From the NCBI RefSeq assembly GCF_011758745.1, contig NZ_JAANOV010000001.1, positions 2,542,001 to 2,606,000 on the forward strand: a stretch of DNA of 64,000 nucleotides. The letters run 5' to 3'. The notes beneath the pieces are model-generated. The model had not been told where the DNA came from, did not search any database, and was given only the letters and a program-made list of their open reading frames with translations. A program made the position numbers and the translations under genes. Shown piece by piece: positions 43,578 through 54,958 of this stretch (position 1 is the stretch's first letter; every line of letters begins with the position of its first letter). Origin of the DNA: Amycolatopsis granulosa. Lineage in GTDB: Bacteria; Actinomycetota; Actinomycetes; Mycobacteriales; Pseudonocardiaceae.

Positions 43578-45282
43578 CGGTCAGCGGCAGCCGCAGGGCG
43601 GCCGGGGCTCCGGCCGGCACCGCCGCGTGCTCCGGCGGGACCGGCTGGATCCGCCGGTAGCCCTGCGACTGGCCGGGCCGCGCGTCCGGCTCGCCCTTGT
43701 TCGGCCAGAACGAGAACGCGCGCTCGGCCTGCGCGGCGATCGTCAGCGACGGGTTGACGCCGAGGTTCGCGGTGATCGCCGTGCCGTCCACGATGGACAG
43801 TCCGGGGTAGCCGAACACCCGGTGGTAGGGGTCGATCACGCCGTCCTCGGCGCTGGTGCCGATCGGGGCGCCGCCGATGAAGTGCGCGGTGAGCGGGATG
43901 TCGAAGATCTCGCCCCAGGTGCCACCCGCGATGCCGTCGATGTGCTTCGCGGTCAGCTCGTTGGCCCGGTGCCCGGCCGGGATGAACGTCGGGTTCGGCT
44001 CGCCGTGCCCCTGCTTGGACGTGTACTTGCGCTGGCCGAACAGGCCGCGCCTGGTGTACGTGGTGATCGAGTTGTCCAGGCTCTGCATCACGAGCAGGAT
44101 CACGGTCCGTTCGCTCCACCGGTACCCGTTGAGCAGCTTCGCGCTCTGCACGGGGTGCTTGGCGATGAACCGCACGGCCTGCAGCCACCGCGGCGCCGGC
44201 GCGGACCCGTCGGTGGCGATCGTCTGCAGCAGGCTCATCGCGTTGCTGCCCTTGCCGTAGCGCACCGGCTCGATGTGGGTGGACTCGTCAGGATGGAACG
44301 ACGAGGTGATCGCGACACCCTTGCTGAAGTCGCGTGCCGGGTCCACCGCGGGACGGCCGGCGCCGATGATGGCCTCGGAGTTGGTGCGGGTCAGCTCGCC
44401 GAGGCGGGGCGAGAGGCGGGGCAGCACGCCGCGGTCGCGCATGTCGTGCAGCAGCCGCTGGGTGCCCCAGGTGCCCGCGGCGAGCACGACCTGCCCGGCG
44501 GTGAGGGTCGTCCGGAACCTCTTCGACCGCGTGCCGGTCTTGTGCACGTCGACCTCGAACGACCCGTCCCCGCGCGGGCGCACCGCGGTGACGGTGGTGA
44601 GCGGGATGACCTTCGCGCCGCCCTGCTCGGCGAGGTACAGGTAGTTCTTGACCAGCGTGTTCTTCGCGCCGACGCGGCACCCGGTCATGCACGAGCCGCA
44701 TTCGGTGCAGCCCGTCCGCTCCGGCCCGGCGCCGCCGAAGAACGGATCGGGCACCCGCTCGCCCGGCTTGTCGAAGAACACCCCGACCGGTGTCGGGTGA
44801 TAGCTGTCCGCGACTCCCATGTCGGCGGCGACCTTCTGGATGACCTCGTCGGACGGGGTCACGCTCGGGTTGGTGACCACCCCGAGCATCCGGCTCGCCT
44901 GGTCGTAGTACGGCGCGAGCTCGGACTCCCAGTCGGTGATGTGGGCCCACTGCTTGTCCTGGTAGAACGGCTTGAGCGGCCGGTACAGGGTGTTGGCGTA
45001 GACCAGCGACCCGCCGCCGACCCCGGCGCCGGCGAGGATCATCACGTCCCGCAGCAGGTGGATCCGCTGGATGCCGAAGCAGCCCAGCGCGGGCGCCCAC
45101 AGGTAGCGCTTGAGGTCCCAGGACGTCTTGGCGAACTCGTCGTCGGCGAACCGGCGGCCCGCCTCGACGACGGCCACCCGGTAGCCCTTCTCGGTCAGCC
45201 GGAGCGCGGCGACGCTGCCGCCGAACCCCGATCCGACCACGATGACGTCATAGTCAGCCGCATTGCTGTTACGCGTGGTCAC
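43549..45282 (-). CDS. GMC-family FAD oxidoreductase, ChoD-like
   Basis: This 577-residue flavoprotein has an N-terminal FAD fold (DVIVVGSGFGGSVAALRLTEKG), the AGAGVGGGSLVYAN stretch and a C-terminal GMC segment (IGGAPIGTSAEDGVIDPYHRVFG). An inserted Cys cluster, GCTECGSCMTGCRVGAKNTL, marks the ChoD-like group. It could bind an iron-sulfur cluster or be structural. M. tuberculosis ChoD (Rv3409c) is next to guaB3, matching this neighbourhood, and is annotated as a cholesterol oxidase, though sterol activity in this group is uncertain. The ATG at 45282 leaves a 140-base gap to the divergent HAD gene. Confidence 0.88.
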   Translation of the reverse strand: MTTRNSNAADYDVIVVGSGFGGSVAALRLTEKGYRVAVVEAGRRFADDEFAKTSWDLKRYLWAPALGCFGIQRIHLLRDVMILAGAGVGGGSLVYANTLYRPLKPFYQDKQWAHITDWESELAPYYDQASRMLGVVTNPSVTPSDEVIQKVAADMGVADSYHPTPVGVFFDKPGERVPDPFFGGAGPERTGCTECGSCMTGCRVGAKNTLVKNYLYLAEQGGAKVIPLTTVTAVRPRGDGSFEVDVHKTGTRSKRFRTTLTAGQVVLAAGTWGTQRLLHDMRDRGVLPRLSPRLGELTRTNSEAIIGAGRPAVDPARDFSKGVAITSSFHPDESTHIEPVRYGKGSNAMSLLQTIATDGSAPAPRWLQAVRFIAKHPVQSAKLLNGYRWSERTVILLVMQSLDNSITTYTRRGLFGQRKYTSKQGHGEPNPTFIPAGHRANELTAKHIDGIAGGTWGEIFDIPLTAHFIGGAPIGTSAEDGVIDPYHRVFGYPGLSIVDGTAITANLGVNPSLTIAAQAERAFSFWPNKGEPDARPGQSQGYRRIQPVPPEHAAVPAGAPAALRLPLTATSRSRRTR

Positions 45283-45422
45283 AGGTAAAGCGTAACCACG
45301 ACCGGGCGGATGTGACCAGTAGTAAGTTACCGATCAGTTGGGGCAACCTCCGGGTGATTTGTGACGTCTCGTACGGGCTAGTGGTTATCGTGCAATGGCC
45401 ACACCACCCTGGGGAGTCCCAC

Positions 45423-48035
45423 TTGTCGCCACCGCCATCCCTCGAGCGGGTCCGCCGGCTGATCACCGACGGCTCGTGCGCGGCGCTCTCGCTCGATGTT
45501 TTCGACACCATCCTGTGGCGGCGGACGCCCCGCCCCACGGACGTGTTCGCCGTGCTCGGCGCCCGGCTCGTGCGCGACGGCCGCTGCCCGGAGTGGGTCA
45601 CGCCCGCCGCGTTCCGGCGCATGCGGATCACCGCCGAACAGGACGCGCGGCGCAGTGACACGGCCCTGGGGCCCGAGGTGTCGTTGGCCGACATCTGGCA
45701 GCACATGCCGCTGGCGATCTTCGATGCCGGCCTGCCCGAGCTGGTGCGCGCCGAGGTGTCCTGCGAACGGGACTTCACCGTGCCCGACGCCGACATCGCC
45801 GAACTGGTCGAGCTGGCCGCGAAGCACCACGTGCCGACAGTGCTGGTGTCCGACACCTACTTCACCGAGGAGCACCTCGCCGAACTGCTGGACCGGCCCG
45901 GCCTGGGTGCCCTGCGCGACGCGCGGATCTTCCGCTCCCACCAGCACGGCCTCGACAAGGCGTCCGGGCTGTGGAAGATCGTGCTGGACAACTTGGGCGT
46001 GCGCCCCGAGCAGGTCGTGCACATCGGGGACAACGTGGTCGCCGACATCGAGGTGCCCGGGAAGCTGGGCATCCGGACCGTGCACTACGAGCGGCTCGAC
46101 GAGCAGTTCCACGCGGTGCTCGAGCGGGAACGCGAACCACTCGGCCTGGAGGACCCGCTCGGCGAGCACCTGGACCTCGGCCACGGCGACTTCGGCCTGA
46201 CGAGCCTGCGCGCGAAGGCGCTCCTGCGTGCGGATCCGGCAGCGCACACGCCGATCCGCACCGCGTGGCGCTACGGCGCATCCGTGCTCGGCCCGGTGCT
46301 GACCGGGTTCGCGGAATGGGTGGCGCGGCGTGCACACGAGTCCGGCATGCCGGTGGTGTGGTGCCCGATGCGCGAGGGCACGATGCTCTCCGCCCTGATC
46401 AACAACGCCGCGCAGGCCCGCGGATGGCAGGTGGAGGCCCGGCCGGTCTGGCTGTCCCGGCACGTCACCTCGCTGGCCGCGCTCGACCCGGCCGACCCGG
46501 GCTCGCTGCGCGAATTCATCCGGCCGCGGCACGCGTTCACCGTCCGCCACCTGCTCCAGGCCCTGCACCTGCGGCCGGGCGACGTGCCGCCGCTGGCCGA
46601 GATGCTGGACGCCGTCCTGGACAACGACCCGGCCATCGGCCTGGTCTGCGGCGTGCTCACCGAGACCGCCCACCTGCGGAACCGGCTGACCGTGACGGTG
46701 ACCCGGATCCGCGAGCGCGTGCTGGCCGAGCTGCGCCGCGCCGGGATGCTGGACGCGCGGGAACCGGCGCTGGTCGACCTGGGCTGGGGCGGGACGATCC
46801 AGTACTTCCTCGGCCGGGTGCTCGACGTGTCCGGTACCGGCGTCCAGCCCGCCGGCTTCTACCTCGCCACCGACGACCGCTCCACCCGCGTGTTCCGGGC
46901 GGGGCTGCGCATCGAGGGCTATCTCAGCCAGGGCGGGCACCCACCGGAGATCGCGCGCACCATCAGCCGCAGCCCGGAGGTGCTGGAGCAGTCGGTGAAC
47001 GACTTCTGCGGGTCCCTGCTGGACTTCACCGCCGACGGCTCACCCGTGCTCGGCCCGGCCTCGGACGGCGAGGCCCAGCTGGCGCAGCGGCGCGCGGTCC
47101 AGGACGGCATCCGCGAGTTCCAGGCCCAGTGGTACCGCTACGCCGACGACGGCCGGCCGGACCTGACCGGTACCGCCCGGCACCGGCTGGCGAACATCCT
47201 GGTGTCCGCGCTCAAGGCGCCGACCGCCGAGGAGGCCGCGGTGTTCGGCAACTGGGCGCACGAGGACAACTTCGGTTCCGCGCTGGTCACGCGGGTCGTC
47301 CCGGAGGACCTCGTGCCCGCGATCCCCTACCTGTCCCCCGCCGATCTGGGCGACCTGGCGATGCGCGACGCGTTCTGGCCGGCCCTGCTGGCCGCCTCGG
47401 ACACGCGCCTGGCCGCCGGGGCGCGGGCGCTGGCTGAGCGGCGGGTGGACCCGGACCTCTTCGAGCCGTCCACTGCTCCGGCGCAGACGCGGCTGACCTT
47501 CCGCACGCGCGACGGGGAATGGCACGAGGGGCCGCGGCGGCCGGTGCGGATCAACCACAACGGACTCTCGTTCGCCAGGCTGGACTTCCGCTCGGCCGAC
47601 ATCACCGACCTCGCGGTCGCGATCCCCGGCCGGCCGGCGCTGGTGCGCATCGACTGGGTCGAGGTGCGGGCGCTCGTGCCCGGCCAGAGCGTGCCACGTG
47701 TCGAGCGATGGGAGCGACCCGAGGACTTCGCCGGGCTGATCCACGCGGCCTGCCGCTGGCTGGGCGGCACGCTGTTCGAGTTCGAGGCCGACGAGTCGGC
47801 GATCTGGTTCCCGGTCGCCGCGCGGATGGGCGCGCCGGTGACGTCCGGGCAGGTGAGCGTGGCGTTCGCGACGTTGCCGAAGTCGCGAACCGGGCTCGGC
47901 GGGCACCCGCCGTCGGCCTCGCGCGTGGCGCGGGTGACCAGCCGGGTGCGTGAGGAGATCCGGGTGCGTGGGACGGTCGGCCTGGCCACCTCGGCGGCCC
48001 GCATCGCCGTGCGGCAGTTGCGGAGCGGCAAGTGA
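45423..48035 (+). CDS. Large HAD-superfamily protein (COG5610-like)
   Basis: This is an 870-residue protein. Residues about 15-240 are a HAD hydrolase domain: motif I ALSLDVFDTILWRR, motif II around VPTVLVSDTYF, a Lys in QHGLDKASGLW and motif IV HIGDNVVADIEVP. The middle region (about 265-560) has the features of COG5610 proteins, such as PMREGTMLSALINNA, WLSRHVTSLAAL and ALVDLGWGGTIQYFLGR. The last 150 residues look beta-rich. Relatives occur in surface-polysaccharide clusters, but no glycosyltransferase is next to this one. TTG 45423 follows GGGGAG six bases upstream. Its stop overlaps the next gene's GTG by four bases, so the two form an operon. Confidence 0.75.
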   Translation: MSPPPSLERVRRLITDGSCAALSLDVFDTILWRRTPRPTDVFAVLGARLVRDGRCPEWVTPAAFRRMRITAEQDARRSDTALGPEVSLADIWQHMPLAIFDAGLPELVRAEVSCERDFTVPDADIAELVELAAKHHVPTVLVSDTYFTEEHLAELLDRPGLGALRDARIFRSHQHGLDKASGLWKIVLDNLGVRPEQVVHIGDNVVADIEVPGKLGIRTVHYERLDEQFHAVLEREREPLGLEDPLGEHLDLGHGDFGLTSLRAKALLRADPAAHTPIRTAWRYGASVLGPVLTGFAEWVARRAHESGMPVVWCPMREGTMLSALINNAAQARGWQVEARPVWLSRHVTSLAALDPADPGSLREFIRPRHAFTVRHLLQALHLRPGDVPPLAEMLDAVLDNDPAIGLVCGVLTETAHLRNRLTVTVTRIRERVLAELRRAGMLDAREPALVDLGWGGTIQYFLGRVLDVSGTGVQPAGFYLATDDRSTRVFRAGLRIEGYLSQGGHPPEIARTISRSPEVLEQSVNDFCGSLLDFTADGSPVLGPASDGEAQLAQRRAVQDGIREFQAQWYRYADDGRPDLTGTARHRLANILVSALKAPTAEEAAVFGNWAHEDNFGSALVTRVVPEDLVPAIPYLSPADLGDLAMRDAFWPALLAASDTRLAAGARALAERRVDPDLFEPSTAPAQTRLTFRTRDGEWHEGPRRPVRINHNGLSFARLDFRSADITDLAVAIPGRPALVRIDWVEVRALVPGQSVPRVERWERPEDFAGLIHAACRWLGGTLFEFEADESAIWFPVAARMGAPVTSGQVSVAFATLPKSRTGLGGHPPSASRVARVTSRVREEIRVRGTVGLATSAARIAVRQLRSGK

Positions 48036-49030
48036 ACTACGGCACCCGCACCGACCCGCACGCCCAGGCCCGCGCCGCCCGGCAGGGGCCCCTGCTGCTG
48101 CATTCGCTGTCCTGTTTCCGGGAGATCTTCGAGATCGTCTACGCGAGCCGTCCAATCAGGACGGTAGTCGAGGTCGGTGTGGAATCCGGGCAGGTCAGCG
48201 GCATCTACACGGAGCTCGGCGCGACCGCGGTGTACTGCGTCGACCCGGAACCGACGGACCGCCTCCGCGCCGCGCTCGCTGGGAACCCGGCCCTGCACCT
48301 GGTCGAAGCACACTCCCCGGACGTGCTGCCGGAGCTGCCGGTCGCCGATCTGTACGTGCTCGACGGCGACCACAACTACGCCACCGTGCGCGCCGAGCTG
48401 GACTGGGTGCTGGCGAACGCGCCGGACGCCGTGGTCGTGCTGCACGACCTGCTGTGGCCGTGCTCGCGGCGGGACCAGTACTACCTGCCGTCCCGGCTCG
48501 CGCCCGAGGACCGCCATCCCTCCAGTGCGGACGGTCCGACGGTGTGGCACGACGAGCTGACGCCCGCCGGGTTCGTCGGCCTGGGCGCGTTCACCGCCGC
48601 CCAGGAGGCCGGTGGCGAGCGCAACGGCGTGCTCACCGCGGTCGAGGACGCGCTGACCGCGAACGACGGCTGGCACCTCGCGATGATCCCGGCGATCTTC
48701 GGCGTCGGTGTGGTGACCCGGCACGAGGCGCTGCTCGGCGCGCTGGCGCCGTACCGCGACTCGCGGTTGCTGTACACCATGGAGAACAACCGTCTCGCGC
48801 TCTACACGCGCCTGCTGCAACTCCAGTTCGAGGCCGTCGCGCACGCGGAGGACGCCGACACCATGGCGGAGACCGTCAACCGGCAGCGGCAGGAGATCGA
48901 GCGGCTCACGGCCGAAACCGCGGACCTGCGCGCCCAGGCCGACGACCTGCGCCGGCAGAACGAACGGCTGCGCGCGATGGTCGACGCGCGTTCCCCCTCG
49001 CTCGCCGACCGCGTCCTGCGGCGGCAGTGA
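48032..49030 (+). CDS. Class I SAM-dependent methyltransferase with C-terminal coiled coil
   Basis: This is a 332-residue protein. The N-terminal part has a Rossmann methyltransferase signature: VVEVGVESGQVSGIYTELG (motif I), VYCVDPEP, and LYVLDGDHNYATVRAELDW with the acidic pocket, as in the Methyltransf_24-like group. Residues about 270-320 form a heptad-rich coiled coil (ETVNRQRQEIERLTAETADLRAQ). The coiled coil suggests oligomerisation or docking, as in polysaccharide-capping methyltransferases. GTG 48032 overlaps the HAD stop (GTGA). Substrate is unknown. The terminator after it separates it from guaB3, which is convergent. Confidence 0.78.
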   Translation: MNYGTRTDPHAQARAARQGPLLLHSLSCFREIFEIVYASRPIRTVVEVGVESGQVSGIYTELGATAVYCVDPEPTDRLRAALAGNPALHLVEAHSPDVLPELPVADLYVLDGDHNYATVRAELDWVLANAPDAVVVLHDLLWPCSRRDQYYLPSRLAPEDRHPSSADGPTVWHDELTPAGFVGLGAFTAAQEAGGERNGVLTAVEDALTANDGWHLAMIPAIFGVGVVTRHEALLGALAPYRDSRLLYTMENNRLALYTRLLQLQFEAVAHAEDADTMAETVNRQRQEIERLTAETADLRAQADDLRRQNERLRAMVDARSPSLADRVLRRQ

Positions 49031-49047
49031 GCCGGCCCCGCTGACGA

Positions 49048-49085
49048 CCCGGGTGGTGGCGCGCCTCGTACGGCCACCGCCCGGG
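49048..49085. terminator. Terminator between the methyltransferase and guaB3 genes
   Basis: CCCGGGTGGTGGC pairs with GCCACCGCCCGGG (one mismatch) around a 12-base loop. It lies between two convergent genes. Confidence 0.7.
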
Positions 49086-49098
49086 TACAGCCGTGGCC

Positions 49099-50232
49099 CT
49101 AACCGCGCACCGAGAGGCCGACGCGCTGGAACTCCTTCAGATCGGAGTACCCGGTCTTGGCCATCGCCCGCCGCAGCGCGCCGAACAGGTTCACCGCTCC
49201 CTCGGCATCCGACGACGGGCCGAACAGCAGCGTCCTGAGATCCACTTCGATGTCCGGGCCCGCGGCGACCCGCGAACGCGGCAGCGACGGGTGCGCGGCG
49301 GCCGCCGTCCAGTACAGGCCGTGGCCCGGGGCCTCGGTGGCCGCGGCCAGGGGCGAGCCGAGCACCACGGCGTCCGCACCGCAGGCGATCGCCTTCGCGA
49401 TGTCACCCGAGCTGGTGATCCCGCCATCGGCGAGGACGTGCACGTACCGGCCGCCGGTCTCGTCCAGGTAGTCGCGGCGCGCGGCGGCGGCGTCGATGAT
49501 CGCCGTCGCCATCGGCACGCCGATGCCCAGCACGCGGTCGGTGCTCGTGACGCCCGGCGTGTAGCCGTGGCCGACGATCACGCCGGCCGCGCCGGTGCGC
49601 ATCAGGTGCATCGCCGTGCGGTAGTCGGACACGCCACCGGCGATCACCGGCACGTCCAGGCCACCGATGAAGTCCTTGAGGTCCAGCGGGTCGGCGTCGT
49701 CGTGGGCGACGTGCTCCGCGGAGATGATCGTGCCCTGCACGACGAGGATCTCGACGCCGGCGGCGATCAGGTGCGGGGTCAGCTCGGCCGCGCGCTGGGG
49801 GCTCACCCGCGCCGCGACCGTCACACCCGACTCGCGGACGCGGCCGATGGCCTCGGCCAGCAGCTCCGGCCGCACGGGTGCGGAGTGCAGCTCCTGCAAC
49901 GTCCGGGTCAGCGCGGTGCGGTCCTCGTCCTTCGCGGCGTCCAGCAGGCGGAGCAGCGCCTGCTCCGTGTTCGCGTGACGGGCCCACAGACCCTCGGCGT
50001 TGAGCACGCCGAGGCCGCCCAGCTTGCCGACCTCGACCGCCGTGTCCGGCGACACCACCGCATCCGTCGGATGGGTGACCATCGGGATGTCGAACCGGTA
50101 GGCGTCGATCTGCCACGCGGTGGACACGACCGCCGAGGAGCGGGTCCGCCGGGACGGGACGATCTCCACGTCATCGAGGTCGTACGCCCGTCGCGCGGTG
50201 CGTCCCATGCCGATCTCGACCAGATCGCGCAC
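49099..50232 (-). CDS. guaB3: GuaB3 family IMP dehydrogenase-related protein
   Basis: This 377-residue TIM-barrel protein belongs to the actinobacterial GuaB3 group. It begins RDLVEIGMGRTARRAYDLDDVEIVPSRRTR and lacks the CBS domains of true IMPDH. The barrel carries VIAGGVSDYRTAMHLMRTGAAGVIVG and [31 protein letters not shown]. Where IMPDH has its GSxC loop Cys, this protein has a different sequence (GHGYTPGVTST). Reductase-type activity (GMP to IMP) has been proposed for GuaB3 members; I cannot decide it here. It is downstream of guaB by 73 bases on the same strand, so they probably share a transcript. Confidence 0.93.
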   Translation of the reverse strand: MRDLVEIGMGRTARRAYDLDDVEIVPSRRTRSSAVVSTAWQIDAYRFDIPMVTHPTDAVVSPDTAVEVGKLGGLGVLNAEGLWARHANTEQALLRLLDAAKDEDRTALTRTLQELHSAPVRPELLAEAIGRVRESGVTVAARVSPQRAAELTPHLIAAGVEILVVQGTIISAEHVAHDDADPLDLKDFIGGLDVPVIAGGVSDYRTAMHLMRTGAAGVIVGHGYTPGVTSTDRVLGIGVPMATAIIDAAAARRDYLDETGGRYVHVLADGGITSSGDIAKAIACGADAVVLGSPLAAATEAPGHGLYWTAAAAHPSLPRSRVAAGPDIEVDLRTLLFGPSSDAEGAVNLFGALRRAMAKTGYSDLKEFQRVGLSVRG

Positions 50233-50305
50233 GTCAGGTCCCTTCTCGCCGCCAGTAGTTGACGGCCCATTGTCGCTAGGCCACGAGTGTGACCTGCGCG
50301 CAGGG

Positions 50306-52371
<2,066 letters not shown>

Positions 52372-52384
52372 GCCTACTGACCAC

Positions 52385-52424
52385 ACGACGAAGGCCCGGC
52401 CGGAAGCGGCCGGGCCTTCGTCGT
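52385..52424. terminator. Bidirectional terminator, DUF5319 / rsdA
   Basis: An 18-bp perfect stem (ACGACGAAGGCCCGGCCG) with the loop GAAG lies 13 bases past the DUF5319 stop and 24 bases from the rsdA stop, serving both convergent genes. Confidence 0.9.
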
Positions 52425-52448
52425 ACGAGCCTGTTCTCGCGGATCCGG

Positions 52449-53396
52449 TCAGTTCGAGCTGGTGCTCGAGCCGGTGCCGGTGCCCACCCCGGAGGACTTC
52501 TGACCGGTGCCGTTCGTGGTGTCGGGCGGGTCGTACCGCACGCCGCCGGAGGTGCCGTCAGTCGCCGGCGGAGTTGTGCTGCTCGGTGACGTGGTGCTCG
52601 GCGGAGGCGTGCTGCTCTCCGACGGGGTCGTCGTCGTGGTGGGCAGCGGCGTGGTCGTGGTGGACGAGGCCGCCGGCTTGGTCGAGCTCGGCGGCGGCAG
52701 CGCGGCCGACGTGGGCAACGACACCGACGAGCCCGGCGTGGTCGTGGTGGAGCTCGGCAGCATCGAGGCGAGCTGCTGGTGCTCGGCCATCAGCTGGCTG
52801 AGGTTCTCCTCCTCGGTGACCTGGCTCAGCTTCGCGGCGGCCTGGGCAAGCGCCTGCTGCGCCTCGGCGATGCGGCCCTGCGACAAGGCGATGCTGGCCT
52901 GCTGCAGCTCGATCCGGGCCGCGGAGGCGGCCTCGACCGACCGCGCGTGGTCGGCGTAGAGGACCTTGGTGAGGCCCCAGAGCGTGTCACCGGGCTGCGC
53001 GTCGCGCGCGGCGACGCTGGTGCCGGTGAAGCCGATGGCGAGGACCGCGGCGGCCGCGGCGACCGGCACGAGCAGGCGGCGACGGCGCGCCTGCTGCCCG
53101 TGGCGGCGAGCCAGCGCGGCCGTCCTGATCGTGGTGACCGCGGTGTCGGTGTCGATGAGCTCGGCGAGCGGTTCGCTGTCGATGTCCCGCCGCCAGGACA
53201 GCAGCAGCGCGTTGAGTTCCTGGTCGCCCAGGTCGTCGGCGATGCCGGGGTCGGACCCGCCCAGCGCGTCGAGCAGAGCGTCGTCCGCCCGGATCGCCGT
53301 GAGGTCCGCCTCGAACTCCGCCTGTGACGAACTCAGCATGGTCGAGTCGAACTCGAGCTCGTCGAGCTCACGTCTACCGTCTTCGCGATCGGTCAC
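52449..53396 (-). CDS. rsdA: Anti-sigma-D factor RsdA
   Basis: This 315-residue membrane protein has a cytoplasmic N-terminal sigma-binding region (about 25-75: AEFEADLTAIRADDALLDALGG). One membrane helix follows (LVPVAAAAAVLAIGFTGTSVAA), then a predicted helical extracytoplasmic part (IELQQASIALSQGRIAEAQQALAQAAAKLSQ). A Ser/Thr/Pro-rich tail of about 100 residues completes it. This is the layout of mycobacterial RsdA. The GTG start directly follows the sigD stop with no gap, so the two are co-translated. RsdA holds SigD inactive until degraded; the signal here is unknown. Confidence 0.88.
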   Translation of the reverse strand: MTDREDGRRELDELEFDSTMLSSSQAEFEADLTAIRADDALLDALGGSDPGIADDLGDQELNALLLSWRRDIDSEPLAELIDTDTAVTTIRTAALARRHGQQARRRRLLVPVAAAAAVLAIGFTGTSVAARDAQPGDTLWGLTKVLYADHARSVEAASAARIELQQASIALSQGRIAEAQQALAQAAAKLSQVTEEENLSQLMAEHQQLASMLPSSTTTTPGSSVSLPTSAALPPPSSTKPAASSTTTTPLPTTTTTPSESSTPPPSTTSPSSTTPPATDGTSGGVRYDPPDTTNGTGQKSSGVGTGTGSSTSSN

Positions 53397-53969
53397 TCAG
53401 GCCACCTCCTCGGACGCCAGCGCCTTGCGGAGCCGGGCCAGCGCACGGTGCTGGGCGACGCGGACGGCACCCGGCGTCGAGCCGACCGCGTCCGCGGTCT
53501 CCTCGGCCGACAGGCCGACCACCACGCGCAGCACCACGATCTCGCGCTGCTTGTCGGGCAGGACCCGCAGCAGTTGTGCCATGCGCTCGTTCAACTCCCC
53601 CTGCAGAGCACGCTGTTCCGGCCCGATGTCGCCCTCGATCTCGTCGGGGAGCTCGGCGACGGGCTCGGCTCGGTTGCGCGCGGCGGCCCGATGCGCGTCG
53701 GCCACCTTGTGCTGGGCGATGCCGTACACGAAGGCCAGGAACGGGCGCCCTTGGTCACGGTACGAAGGCAACGCCGTGAGCACCGCTAAACACACCTCCT
53801 GGGCCACATCGTCTGCCGAGGCGAACGACCGCTCCTGTCGTCCGACCCGGGCGCGGCAATACCGCACCACCAGGGGACGGATAGCGGCCAGCAGCCGCTC
53901 GACCGCCTGGGGATCCCCCTCGACAGCGGCGGCGACTGGCTCGTCCAGCCCGTCCCCCACATTGGCCAT
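53397..53969 (-). CDS. sigD: ECF RNA polymerase sigma factor SigD
   Basis: This extracytoplasmic-function sigma factor of about 190 residues has region 2 segments DDVAQEVCLAVLTALPSYRDQGRPFLAFVYGIAQHKVADAHR. Region 4 reads LLRVLPDKQREIVVLRVVVGLSAEETADAVGSTPGAVRVAQHRALARLRKAL. It pairs with the adjacent RsdA anti-sigma factor. In mycobacteria SigD controls ribosomal and stationary-phase genes. ATG 53969 is preferred; a TTG three codons upstream (53978) is in frame. The 250-base gap upstream to the BldM-like gene should contain its promoter. Confidence 0.92.
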   Translation of the reverse strand: MANVGDGLDEPVAAAVEGDPQAVERLLAAIRPLVVRYCRARVGRQERSFASADDVAQEVCLAVLTALPSYRDQGRPFLAFVYGIAQHKVADAHRAAARNRAEPVAELPDEIEGDIGPEQRALQGELNERMAQLLRVLPDKQREIVVLRVVVGLSAEETADAVGSTPGAVRVAQHRALARLRKALASEEVA

Positions 53970-54220
53970 CGCAGACAACAGTCCCAGCGTTACGTGTAGG
54001 CGTGCAGAATCAACGGCGCGGCAACCCCCATATCGCTCACGCCGGTGATGCCTACCGTACCTGCCGACGCCGGCGCCGCGTGTGCGCGGTCGGCTATGAC
54101 CCGTCGCGGCCCCGGAACGCCGAGGGCGCCCAGTATCGCACGAAGACGGCCTCTCGGAGTGCCCATGAGCGAAGCAACGCGCGGATTCGCGAAGAATTTT
54201 CGCTGGATCCGCGCGTCGCG

Positions 54221-54817
54221 TCAGGAGACCAGGCCGCGACGGAAGCCGTGGGCGACGGCCTGCGCACGGTCACGCACACCCAGCTTGCGGAACAGCCGGC
54301 GGGCGTGGGTCTTGACGGTGTCCTCGGACAGGTAGAGCTCACGGCCGATCTGACCGTTGCTCTTGCCCTGGCTCATGCCGCGCAGCACCTGCAGCTCGCG
54401 CTCGGTGAGCTGGACGCCCGGGTCGGCCGGCTGGCGCGGCGCGGGCACGGAGGTGCTGGCGAGGGTGTGCGCGAGGGCGGCGACCAGTTCCGGGCGGGAC
54501 GCGTCCCAGCGCAGGTAGCCGCGAGCGCCGCCGGCGATGGCGGCGGCGATGCTGCCGGCGTCGTCCGGCGCGCCGAAGACGATCACGTTGGCCTGAGGGT
54601 TGGCGGACACCAGCCGCCGAGTCGCCTCCACCCCGGCCGGCATCGCGCGCTGGGTGCCGACGAGCACGACGTCGACCGGCTGCCGCGAGTACCGGGCCAG
54701 CAACTCGTCACCGTGCGCTACACAGTCGATGCGACTGACACCGGGGACAGCAGACATCACGCGGGTGAGCCCTTCGCGGACACTGCGTCGGTCGTCGCAG
54801 ATCAAGACCGTCGTCAC
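54221..54817 (-). CDS. bldM: BldM-type atypical LuxR-family response regulator
   Basis: This is a 198-residue regulator. The C-terminal half (LTERELQVLRGMSQGKSNGQIGRELYLSEDTVKTHARRLFRKLGVRDRAQAV) is very close in form to Streptomyces BldM. The gene lies between sigD and a WhiB gene, as bldM does next to whiD. The receiver keeps the acidic pair (LICDDRRS). However, the normal phosphoacceptor is Gly54 (VDVVLVGTQRAM), so regular phosphorylation is not possible there. BldM controls development genes as a homodimer or as a heterodimer with WhiI. The ATG is preceded by AAGGAA. The name is by similarity and position, with moderate certainty. Confidence 0.8.
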   Translation of the reverse strand: MTTVLICDDRRSVREGLTRVMSAVPGVSRIDCVAHGDELLARYSRQPVDVVLVGTQRAMPAGVEATRRLVSANPQANVIVFGAPDDAGSIAAAIAGGARGYLRWDASRPELVAALAHTLASTSVPAPRQPADPGVQLTERELQVLRGMSQGKSNGQIGRELYLSEDTVKTHARRLFRKLGVRDRAQAVAHGFRRGLVS

Positions 54818-54958
54818 GGGTGTTCCTTCCTGCAGCCGGGTGACATTCCATATCCCCTATCGGACGCTTGAGGCCGTACCTTGACACGATCCGGTGGCTT
54901 TTTTTGGGAACTTCTTCGCCCGGATGTCGGTATGGCCGGCTGATGGCCGCGCCGGGGA

